A DNA stretch of 8,490 bases. Source: Bordetella parapertussis (GTDB lineage: Bacteria > Pseudomonadota > Gammaproteobacteria > Burkholderiales > Burkholderiaceae_C). Every line of letters begins with the position of its first letter. The first letter of the stretch is position 1. The translations under genes were made by a program, and so were the position numbers. The notes under the pieces are model-generated. The model ran no database searches, had not been told where the DNA came from, and saw only the letters and a list, made by a program, of their open reading frames with translations. Below are positions 1 through 5,894 of this stretch, one piece after another. Where the stretch lies: contig CALQBT020000088.1 in the NCBI GenBank assembly GCA_943328885.2, forward strand, positions 1 through 8,490, given 5' to 3'.

Positions 1-574
1 CGTGGGTGAGAACCTTGTCGATCACCAACTGGGTGAAGATGGCCGTGCCCAGGCCCAGCATGTGCAGCATCACCGCGGCAATCGCCACATCGCGGAAAGC
101 GCTGCGCTGGCGCATGATCTCTGGGATGAACCAGCGAAGCCCGAAGGGCTGGTTGGCGTCGAGCAGCCCGTGGTGACGCTTGACCAGGATCGCCTCGCCT
201 GACCAGACAGCGCAGAACTCGGCCTCGCCGACCAGCCTGATCGCGGTGCCAGCGAGTGGGTCGAGAATCGCCAGCTGCGTCACGCCCTCGGCAGACTGCT
301 TGGGAATGCCGGCGACGATCACCGAGTGGCCGTCGCTTCGCCTGGCGATCAGCGGGAACACGCCCTCAAGCGCGGTGAGCTCCTCCCAGCTGAGCCTGAC
401 GGCCTGTGCCTTGAAGCCCAATTCGGTGGCCATTCGCACCACCAAGCGGCTGTCGGGCTCGCTCGCGTCGAGCGCAAAGTCATGGACCAGTCGCTCGGGC
501 AGTGCCGCCACCCCATGGTGCTGCGCCAGCGCGGTCAGGCACTGGACGGTGGAGTGGGGATAAGCAGCAGACAT
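1..574 (-). CDS. Type I secretion ABC transporter, HlyB/LapB-like, N-terminal part (partial)
   Basis: This is the N-terminal 191 residues of an inner-membrane ABC exporter; the rest lies beyond the left edge. Residues about 6-133 resemble the C39-like domain that precedes the membrane region in HlyB-type transporters. The motifs CLTALAQHHGV (12-22), LGFKAQAV (52-59), DGHSVIV (81-87) and ILDP (103-106) align with HlyB counterparts. The catalytic Cys of true C39 peptidases aligns by eye to Ser8, while His83 and Asp105 remain, so the domain probably binds substrate rather than cleaving a leader. RWFIPEIM (147-154) and the hydrophobic stretch from about 163 are the usual entry into the first membrane helix, ending in VIDKVLTH. 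T1SS exporters move RTX proteins, adhesins or S-layer proteins directly out of the cell with a membrane-fusion protein and an outer-membrane channel; neither partner is in view. The ATG at 574 places the domain at the family's usual N-terminus; no strong ribosome site precedes it. It is transcribed divergently from the glycosylation genes. Confidence 0.88.
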   Translation of the reverse strand, partial: MSAAYPHSTVQCLTALAQHHGVAALPERLVHDFALDASEPDSRLVVRMATELGFKAQAVRLSWEELTALEGVFPLIARRSDGHSVIVAGIPKQSAEGVTQLAILDPLAGTAIRLVGEAEFCAVWSGEAILVKRHHGLLDANQPFGLRWFIPEIMRQRSAFRDVAIAAVMLHMLGLGTAIFTQLVIDKVLTH

Positions 575-604
575 GGTTTACAACTGTAACCCACGCCAAG
601 AATA

Positions 605-615
605 AGCGAAACGCT
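605..615. repeat. Short perfect palindrome AGCG-AAA-CGCT
   Basis: An 11-base perfect inverted repeat with 4-base arms and a 3-base centre lies 31 bases upstream of the T1SS start codon. It may be a small hairpin in the leader of that gene or half of a protein-binding site. Arms this short can arise by chance. Confidence 0.3.
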
Positions 616-645
616 CTAAAACGACGTAATGTATCAATGTGTCAC

Positions 646-667
646 TTTAAGCCATAAACAACTTAAA
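646..667. repeat. Perfect inverted repeat TTTAAG-N10-CTTAAA, possible operator
   Basis: Six-base arms at 646-651 and 662-667 are exact reverse complements separated by 10 bases. The 16-base centre-to-centre spacing is compatible with a dimeric regulator contacting successive turns of one DNA face. It sits in the middle of the AT-rich divergent spacer, where it could control both the exporter and the glycosylation operon. The regulator is unknown, and AT-rich DNA gives such repeats by chance fairly often. Confidence 0.35.
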
Positions 668-768
668 CGGTTAATATTGGACTTGATGGCTGATGTGGGT
701 CTTGGCGCCCCAGACCCGCCGCCCCTGTGGATCAACAGTCTTTGGCCGATGCGCTACCCATCCTGATC

Positions 769-2658
769 ATGAATGCATCTCCCCTCTCCGGCGAGCTAGT
801 GGCTGCCGCGCCGCAACACCAGGCCTTGGACGCGGCGCTGGCCCGTTGTCGTGGTGGGCAGCTTGCGCTGGTCGAACTGATTTCTCTGGCCGAGGGTTTC
901 AATGCCAGCGGCGCTGCCGACTCGGCGGCCGCGTTGTACCGCGCGTGGCTGGCTTCACCACCGCGCGCCCAGGCGATGTTGGCTTTTGCGGCGCATTTCA
1001 ACCTCGGCGTGTCGCTGGGCGCCAAGGGTGATGCGGCAGGCGCTGAGTTGGCATACAAGGCCGCGATCGTGGCCAAACCGGATTTTTACGAAGCGCAGAT
1101 CAACCTTGGTTCACAGATCGAGGCACAGAGCCGGCCCGCAGAGGCGCTGGCTTGTTGGCAGCAGGCCGTCGAGCATCCCGGCCTGGCGCTGCCGGCGCAG
1201 CGGCCCATGTTGCTGCGGGCCTTGAACAACCTGGGCCGGCTCTATGAGATCGAGCGCCGATACCCTGAGGCCGAAGCTTCGCTGCTGCGCAGCCTTGAAG
1301 TGGACGCCAACCAACCCGACGTGCTGCAGCACTGGATCCATTTGCGGCAGAAACAGTGCACCTGGCCGGTGTATTCAGCGGTGGCCGGCATCACGCCTCA
1401 CGCGATGTTGATGGCCACGTCGGCGTTGGCAATGCTCGCTGGCTGCGACGACCCAGCGCTGCAGTTGCTTGCCGCGACAAACTTTGTCAGCCGCAAGCTG
1501 TCGGCACCCACCAAGCCACTGGCGACCGGGCGCATCTACCGGCATCAGCGGCTGCGCGTGGGCTACCTGTCGGGCGACCTGTGCACCCATGCGGTCGGGC
1601 TTTTGTTGGCTGACTTGTTCGAACAACATGACCGGGCGCGCGTCGAGGTGTTTGCTTTTTGCTACAGCCTGGAGGATGGCTCCGCTTATCGACACCGGCT
1701 GAAGTCGTCTTTTGAGCATTTTGACCGTATTGATGGCTTGACTGACGAACAAGCTGCTCAGCGAATTCTTGACTGCGAAATCGACGTGCTGGTGGACCTG
1801 CACGGCTTGAGCGCAGGCACACGGCAGGGCATTCTGGCGCTGCGTCCTGCGCCTGTGCAACTGACCTGGCTCGGCTTCATCGGCACCACAGCGCTGCCCT
1901 GGATCGACGGCGTGATTGCTGACCGATTCGCGCTGCCAGAATCGCTGCAGCCGCTGTTCAGCGAGCGCGTGCTCTACCTCGACCCCTGCTTTCTGCCCGG
2001 TGATCGGCGGCGCGAGGTCGGCCCGGCCGTCAGCCGTTCGGAGGTCGGACTGCCAGAGGACGCCTTCGTCTTTGCATCGTTCAACAATGCCTACAAGTTG
2101 AACCCAGTGATGTTCGACACCTGGATGCGGGTGCTGCGTGCTGTGCCGGGCAGCCTGCTGTGGCTGCTGGATGAAAACCCAACGGCGACCGCTAACTTGA
2201 CGGCGTTTGCGGCCACGCGCGGCATCTCTGGTGAACGCCTGGTGTTTGCGGCCCGGACGACCATCGCACGTTACCGCGCCAGGCTGCCGCTGGCTGACCT
2301 GTTTCTCGACAACCATCCGTACAACGCCGGGTCGACCGCCAACGATGTGCTCTGGGCAGGCGTGCCGATGCTCACGCTGAGTGGCAAGACCTTTGTCTCT
2401 CGTATGGGCGGCAGCTTGCTCAATGCGCTGGGACTGCCGGAACTGGTGACGCACAGCCATCTGCAGTACGAAGAGGCCGCCATCGCGCTGGCGCTGGCGC
2501 CTGAACGTCTGCGCGGGCTTCGCGAGCGGCTCCACCGGGCACGACACGAGAGCCCCGCTTTCGACATGCCGGCCCTGACGCGAAAGCTCGAAGACCTTTA
2601 CGAACAAGCGGCGCTTGCTAGCGCGGCCATGCCGACACCCGGCACACTGGGAGCCTGA
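769..2658 (+). CDS. TPR-containing GT41 (SPINDLY/O-GlcNAc-transferase-like) glycosyltransferase, FlmG-type candidate
   Basis: A 629-residue predicted cytoplasmic protein glycosyltransferase. Residues about 40-180 are helical TPR-like repeats (FNLGVSLGAKGDAAGAELAYKAAI at about 77-100, followed by similar units near 110-135 and 152-175), typical protein-binding modules. Residues about 260-610 carry GT41 signatures: RVGYLSGDLCTHAVG (263-277, with His274 at the conserved OGT histidine position), ALRPAPVQLTWLGF (357-370), IADRFALP (383-390), SFNNAYKLNP (437-446, Lys443 matching the nucleotide-binding Lys), and LFLDNHPYNAGSTANDVLWAG (511-531). There is no signal peptide. ATG 769 is chosen over an in-frame GTG at 727, which would add 14 residues; neither has a clear ribosome site. 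The stop is 4 bases before pseB. FlmG, a TPR-plus-glycosyltransferase protein that puts pseudaminic acid on flagellin in Caulobacter, is a precedent for this layout. Transfer of pseudaminic acid here, and the acceptor, are inferred from context. Confidence 0.85.
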   Translation: MNASPLSGELVAAAPQHQALDAALARCRGGQLALVELISLAEGFNASGAADSAAALYRAWLASPPRAQAMLAFAAHFNLGVSLGAKGDAAGAELAYKAAIVAKPDFYEAQINLGSQIEAQSRPAEALACWQQAVEHPGLALPAQRPMLLRALNNLGRLYEIERRYPEAEASLLRSLEVDANQPDVLQHWIHLRQKQCTWPVYSAVAGITPHAMLMATSALAMLAGCDDPALQLLAATNFVSRKLSAPTKPLATGRIYRHQRLRVGYLSGDLCTHAVGLLLADLFEQHDRARVEVFAFCYSLEDGSAYRHRLKSSFEHFDRIDGLTDEQAAQRILDCEIDVLVDLHGLSAGTRQGILALRPAPVQLTWLGFIGTTALPWIDGVIADRFALPESLQPLFSERVLYLDPCFLPGDRRREVGPAVSRSEVGLPEDAFVFASFNNAYKLNPVMFDTWMRVLRAVPGSLLWLLDENPTATANLTAFAATRGISGERLVFAARTTIARYRARLPLADLFLDNHPYNAGSTANDVLWAGVPMLTLSGKTFVSRMGGSLLNALGLPELVTHSHLQYEEAAIALALAPERLRGLRERLHRARHESPAFDMPALTRKLEDLYEQAALASAAMPTPGTLGA

Positions 2659-2662
2659 AGAA

Positions 2663-3673
2663 ATGTTGAGCGACAAATCGATCCTGATCACTGGAGGCAC
2701 CGGCTCGTTTGGCAAGGCCTTTGTTCGAACCGTGCTGTCCCGCTACCCTGGCATCAAGCGCTTGGTGATCTATTCGCGTGACGAACTCAAGCAGTTCGAG
2801 ATGGCGCAGCAGTTTTCGTCCCGGGAGCACATGGGGATTCGTTACTTCATAGGAGACATCCGCGACCAAGCCAGGTTGACCCGCGCGCTCGAAGGCATCG
2901 ATGTTGTGGTTCACGCGGCCGCGCTGAAGCAGGTTCCTGCTGCAGAGTACAACCCCTTCGAGTGCATCAAGACCAATGTGCTGGGCGCACAGAACTTGAT
3001 CGAGGCTTGCCTGGATAACAAGGTGCAGCGGGTGGTGGCGCTCTCGACCGACAAGGCCGCGGCGCCCATCAACCTCTATGGCGCCACCAAGTTGTGTTCA
3101 GACAAGTTGTTCGTCGCTGCCAACAACATCGTCGGGCATCGCGACCTGCGTTTCAGTGTCGTCCGCTACGGCAATGTGATGGGCAGCCGCGGCTCGGTGA
3201 TCCCCTTCTTCAATGAGCGCCGCGCCTCTGGTGTTTTGCCGATCACCGACCCGCAGATGACGCGCTTCAACATCTCCTTGCAAGAAGGTGTGGACATGGT
3301 GTTGTGGTCGATTGAGCACGCCTGGGGCGGCGAGATCCTGGTGCCCAAGATTCCGTCGTACCGGATCCTGGATCTGGCGCAGGCCATCGCGCCGGAGGCT
3401 GAGCACCGCGTGGTCGGCATCCGCCCCGGAGAGAAGATCCATGAGGAGATGATCACCGCGAGCGACAGCCCCAATACCGTGGACATGGGCAGGTACTATG
3501 CCATTCTTCCCAGCGGCAGTACTTATTCGATAGAGGATTATTGCGCCCGGATGCAAGGCACGCCGGTAGCTCCAGGGTTTGCCTATGACAGCGGCAGCAA
3601 CGACGACTTCCTCAGCGTGGCGCAACTCCGCGAGATGATCGCCGCCGAAACTGGATCAGCCCATGCCCACTGA
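2663..3673 (+). CDS. pseB: UDP-N-acetylglucosamine 4,6-dehydratase (inverting), first step of pseudaminic acid synthesis
   Basis: PseB converts UDP-GlcNAc to UDP-2-acetamido-2,6-dideoxy-beta-L-arabino-hexos-4-ulose, removing water and inverting C5, with bound NADP+. The 336-residue protein is of normal family length. It shows the Rossmann motif ITGGTGSFGKAF (9-20), the family block YSRDELKQFEM (37-47), HAAALKQVPAAEYNP (84-98), and the active-site stretch STDKAAAPINLYGATK (128-143), with Asp130, Lys131 and Tyr139 matching the catalytic residues of H. pylori PseB/FlaA1. RPGEKIHEEM (254-263) is also characteristic. ATG 2663 gives the standard N-terminus; GGGAG at 2649-2653 is a fair ribosome site 9 bases upstream. 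An upstream in-frame extension into the preceding gene is rejected. The gene follows the glycosyltransferase by 4 bases and overlaps pseC by 11, so the three are probably co-transcribed. Confidence 0.96.
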   Translation: MLSDKSILITGGTGSFGKAFVRTVLSRYPGIKRLVIYSRDELKQFEMAQQFSSREHMGIRYFIGDIRDQARLTRALEGIDVVVHAAALKQVPAAEYNPFECIKTNVLGAQNLIEACLDNKVQRVVALSTDKAAAPINLYGATKLCSDKLFVAANNIVGHRDLRFSVVRYGNVMGSRGSVIPFFNERRASGVLPITDPQMTRFNISLQEGVDMVLWSIEHAWGGEILVPKIPSYRILDLAQAIAPEAEHRVVGIRPGEKIHEEMITASDSPNTVDMGRYYAILPSGSTYSIEDYCARMQGTPVAPGFAYDSGSNDDFLSVAQLREMIAAETGSAHAH

Positions 3674-4841
3674 TATGGCTGTGATCCCTTACGGCCGCCA
3701 AGACATCAACCAGACCGACATCGATGCGGTGGTCGAGGTGCTGCGCGGCGACTTCTTGACGCAGGGACCGGTGGTCCCGGCATTCGAATCAGCAGTCGCG
3801 AAGTATTGCGGTGCGCAGCACGCAGTGGCGGTCAACAGCGCCACCAGCGCTTTGCACATCGCATGCCTAGCTTTAGGCGTGGGGCCGGGCGATGTGGTTT
3901 GGACCACGGCGATCACTTTTGTCGCCAGCGCCAACTGTGCGCTGTATTGTGGTGCCACCGTCGATTTCGTCGATATTGACCCCCAGACCTACAACCTGAG
4001 TGTTGCGTGCCTGGCAGAAAAACTGGCGCTGGCCGAACGCAGTGGCAACCTCCCCAAGGTCGTGATCCCCGTGCATTTGTGCGGTCAACCCTGCGACATG
4101 GCAGGCATCCATGCGCTCAGCCTGCGCTACGGATTCAAGATCATCGAGGACGCGTCACATGCCATTGGTGGCAAGTACAAAGGCGAGCCCATCGGTAGCG
4201 GGCGTTACAGCGCGATCACCGTGTTCAGCTTTCACCCGGTCAAGATCATCACGACCGGCGAAGGTGGCATGGCCATGACCAACGATGCTGACCTGGCCCG
4301 CCGCATGCAGTTGCTGCGCAGCCACGGCATCACGAGCGACCCGGCCTGCATGCAAGGGCGGCCTCAGCATGAAATCTGGAACTATCAACAAATAGAACTC
4401 GGTTTCAACTACCGCATGACCGATATTGCTGCTGCGCTTGGCTTGAGCCAGTTGCAGAGACTGCCTGAATTCATTGAAAGTCGCGCTGCGATTGCCAGGC
4501 GATACGACGAGCAGCTAACAGGTCTGGCATTGTCGACGCCGTGGCAGCATCCAGACAGTCATTCGGCATACCATCTGTATGTGATCAGGCTAAGGCTTGA
4601 CGTCATCACCCAGCGCGAGGTGTATGAACGTTTAAGAGCCGCCAATATTGCTGCGAATCTACACTACATTCCAGTCTATCGGCAACCGTTTTACGAGAGT
4701 ATGGGGTTCAAGCCCGGCTATTGCCCGAATGCTGAAAACTTTTACAACGAAGCAATCAGCATTCCAATGTATTCGACATTGACGATAATACAACAAGATC
4801 GCACCGTAGCGGCGGTCAAGCATGCAACGATGTCATCGTAA
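3663..4841 (+). CDS. pseC: UDP-4-amino-4,6-dideoxy-N-acetyl-beta-L-altrosamine transaminase
   Basis: PseC is a PLP-dependent aminotransferase of the DegT/DnrJ/EryC1/StrS family. It transfers an amino group from glutamate to C4 of the PseB product. The 392 residues contain IPYGRQDI (8-15), the typical PseC opening, NSATSALHIACLALG (58-72) for phosphate binding, IEDASHAIGG (161-170) with Asp163 for the PLP pyridine nitrogen, and SFHPVKIITTGEGG (189-202) with Lys194 as the Schiff-base lysine. FNYRMTDIAAALG (248-260) and HYIPVYRQPFY (334-344) are further family blocks. ATG 3663 overlaps the end of pseB by 11 bases and has GGA 7 bases upstream; ATG 3675, in the same frame, would start MAVIPYGRQ and is equally good by homology. 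The last 35 codons become AT-rich (21 G/C of 60 at 4741-4800), unlike the rest of the gene. Confidence 0.95.
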   Translation: MPTDMAVIPYGRQDINQTDIDAVVEVLRGDFLTQGPVVPAFESAVAKYCGAQHAVAVNSATSALHIACLALGVGPGDVVWTTAITFVASANCALYCGATVDFVDIDPQTYNLSVACLAEKLALAERSGNLPKVVIPVHLCGQPCDMAGIHALSLRYGFKIIEDASHAIGGKYKGEPIGSGRYSAITVFSFHPVKIITTGEGGMAMTNDADLARRMQLLRSHGITSDPACMQGRPQHEIWNYQQIELGFNYRMTDIAAALGLSQLQRLPEFIESRAAIARRYDEQLTGLALSTPWQHPDSHSAYHLYVIRLRLDVITQREVYERLRAANIAANLHYIPVYRQPFYESMGFKPGYCPNAENFYNEAISIPMYSTLTIIQQDRTVAAVKHATMSS

Positions 4842-4951
4842 TTGAATGATGTGGGAAAATCTAGGCAACCCGCAGGCGCTAGCAAATGATGTCAGGTTGG
4901 ATTTGTGATAATTCCCGAGAATGGGTCAACAATTCTACAAAAATAAACATT

Positions 4952-5578
4952 ATGATGAAATCTTTCAAGACGCAACAAGAAGAATTTTGGGTTGGGGAAT
5001 TTGGCAATGAATACAGTGATCGGAATGTAGGTGAAGGCTGGATAGCCTCTAATACGGCACTTTTTTCCAAAATTCTCACGCACTGTCATCCCGCCGTCTC
5101 GCTGATAGAGTTCGGTGCCAATATCGGACTGAACCTTCGTGCCATTCGCAGCCTGCTGCCGAGCATCGAATTGTCAGCGATAGAAATCAATGCGCAGGCG
5201 GTTGGACAATTGCACGACTGGGCGGAGGTCGCGCATGTCTTTCACATGTCGATCCTCGACTTCGTACCGCAACGCACTTGGGATATTTCGCTTATCAAAG
5301 GCGTGCTCATCCATATCAATCCGAATGAGCTGCAAGGCGTCTACGAAAAGCTCTACCAGTCTAGCAATCGCTACATTATCGTCGCCGAGTACTACAACCC
5401 CAGTCCGGTCGAGGTGCGTTACCGCGGCCATGAGGGCAAGTTGTTCAAGCGTGACTTTGCAGGAGAGTTGATCGACAAATACCCTGACCTTCAACTGGTC
5501 GACTATGGGTTTGTCTGGCGGCGCGACCCACATTTCCCGCAGGACGACACGACCTGGTTCTTGTTGGAGAAACGCTAA
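4952..5578 (+). CDS. Pseudaminic acid biosynthesis-associated SAM-dependent methyltransferase
   Basis: A 208-residue class I methyltransferase resembling the family found in pseudaminic acid clusters. Seen in the sequence: the N-terminal QQEEFWVGEFGNEY (8-21) block, SAM-binding motif I LIEFGANIGLNL (51-62), the acidic IEIN (77-80) after strand 2, IKGVLIHINPNEL (115-127), and the very characteristic AEYYNPSPVEVRYRGHEGKLF segment (145-165) followed by KRDFAGEL. Family members are thought to act on pseudaminic acid or an intermediate, but the substrate is not established. ATG 4952 or 4955 matches the usual N-terminus and length of about 200 residues; an in-frame ATG at 4886 would add 22 residues that do not resemble the family, though it has AGG 9 bases upstream. 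The gap after pseC is 110 bases. The first third is strikingly AT-rich (18 G/C of 60 at 4921-4980), while the second half returns to the neighbours' GC and codon use. Confidence 0.88.
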   Translation: MMKSFKTQQEEFWVGEFGNEYSDRNVGEGWIASNTALFSKILTHCHPAVSLIEFGANIGLNLRAIRSLLPSIELSAIEINAQAVGQLHDWAEVAHVFHMSILDFVPQRTWDISLIKGVLIHINPNELQGVYEKLYQSSNRYIIVAEYYNPSPVEVRYRGHEGKLFKRDFAGELIDKYPDLQLVDYGFVWRRDPHFPQDDTTWFLLEKR

Positions 5579-5581
5579 GCC

Positions 5582-5884
5582 ATGGGCGTCGCGTTGAGAG
5601 CGGCCGCATCGATGCGGATTGGTTGCGGCCAGGTGATGGGCTGCATTTCGCGCGCCGCTCTTGATCTGCGAGATATACATGGGTCGAAGATTAGCGTGAG
5701 CGTGCACGACATGTCGATCGACACCCAACACTGCTGCCATCGCCTGGGTTTCCGCCCCAGTGACTTCCCGGTACCCAGGCCTTTTGCGGTGCTGCGCTGT
5801 CGCGGCCACTCTTACCCGCACTCAGCGCTGTCCAACAGACCCGAGTGGTCCACGCGCGGCGCGTGGCCCGTGTCCAACGGTTGA
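5582..5884 (+). CDS. Doubtful small ORF, 100 residues, no recognised family
   Basis: This ORF starts 4 bases after the methyltransferase stop, in the same frame, and ends 10 bases before the pseF ATG, so it nearly fills the only large gap in the run. In its favour are the exact fit, mostly G/C third codon positions and GGAGA at 5566-5570, 11 bases before the ATG. Against it, the product resembles nothing I know, has five cysteines (15, 21, 51, 52, 73) and many arginines, shows no signal peptide or membrane segment, and its tail runs through a palindrome and repeats. A different frame (about 5560-5661) also gives a protein-like stretch containing RIDADWLRPGDGLHFARRS, so the gap may instead be a decayed gene. 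No function is proposed. Confidence 0.22.
   Translation: MGVALRAAASMRIGCGQVMGCISRAALDLRDIHGSKISVSVHDMSIDTQHCCHRLGFRPSDFPVPRPFAVLRCRGHSYPHSALSNRPEWSTRGAWPVSNG
5829..5878. repeat. Direct repeats TGTCCAAC flanking a 17-base palindrome
   Basis: Two exact copies of TGTCCAAC (5829-5836 and 5871-5878) flank the perfect palindrome CCACGCGCGGCGCGTGG (5850-5866), which can fold as a 7-bp stem with a 3-base loop. There is no following T-run, so it is not a standard intrinsic terminator. It lies just upstream of pseF, within the last codons of the doubtful small ORF. It could be an RNA processing or attenuation element, a regulator site, or a scar of a small insertion with 8-base duplicated ends. Confidence 0.4.
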
Positions 5885-5892
5885 GACTCAAC
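5880..5892. repeat. Palindrome GTTGAG-A-CTCAAC over the pseF ribosome-binding region
   Basis: A perfect 13-base inverted repeat ends 2 bases before the pseF ATG. The only Shine-Dalgarno-like bases for pseF, GAG at 5883-5885 (9 bases from the ATG), lie within its left arm. Folding of the transcript could partly hide the ribosome site, although the 1-base centre means a real hairpin would lose the inner pairs. Confidence 0.35.
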
Positions 5893-5894
5893 TC

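Larger units (their letters stand above)
575..768. promoter_or_regulatory. AT-rich divergent intergenic region, probable promoters for both directions
   Basis: This spacer lies between the T1SS gene (leftward) and the glycosyltransferase gene (rightward), so at least one promoter per direction is expected here. Bases 601-660 contain only 21 G/C of 60, much lower than the flanking genes. TTAATATT at 671-678 could hold a rightward -10 element, but no convincing -35 lies at the right distance. I saw no sigma-28 (flagellar) or sigma-54 consensus. Two palindromes at 605-615 and 646-667 are listed separately as possible operator sites. The promoter call rests on composition and gene orientation, not on a clear consensus match. 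Confidence 0.4.

Noticed and set aside
2..589. Three plus-strand frames over the T1SS gene
   Set aside because: The minus strand encodes an uninterrupted HlyB-like N-terminus here; the plus frames are its shadows.
1375..2715. 446-codon open frame on the minus strand
   Set aside because: It is antisense to the GT41 gene, whose plus-strand product has clear conserved motifs throughout. The minus product is Gln/Arg/His-rich with no recognisable domain, typical of a shadow frame in high-GC DNA.
4846..4910. Tiny ORF of about 20 codons (MMWENLG...) between pseC and the methyltransferase
   Set aside because: It is too short, has no ribosome site and no similarity; AT-rich spacers produce such frames by chance.
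5174..5821. 215-codon minus-strand frame across the methyltransferase and the gap
   Set aside because: Most of it is antisense to the conserved methyltransferase, and the part over the gap resembles no known family.
5850..5866. Intrinsic transcription terminator before pseF
   Set aside because: The stem is GC-rich, but no T-run follows on either strand, and termination here would cut off pseF, pseGH and pseI from the operon without another visible promoter.
5760..5894. 45-residue N-terminal extension of PseF from GTG 5760
   Set aside because: The family N-terminus begins directly with the strand leading to the CTP-binding motif, which ATG 5895 gives. The extension is Pro/Arg/Cys-rich and without similarity.
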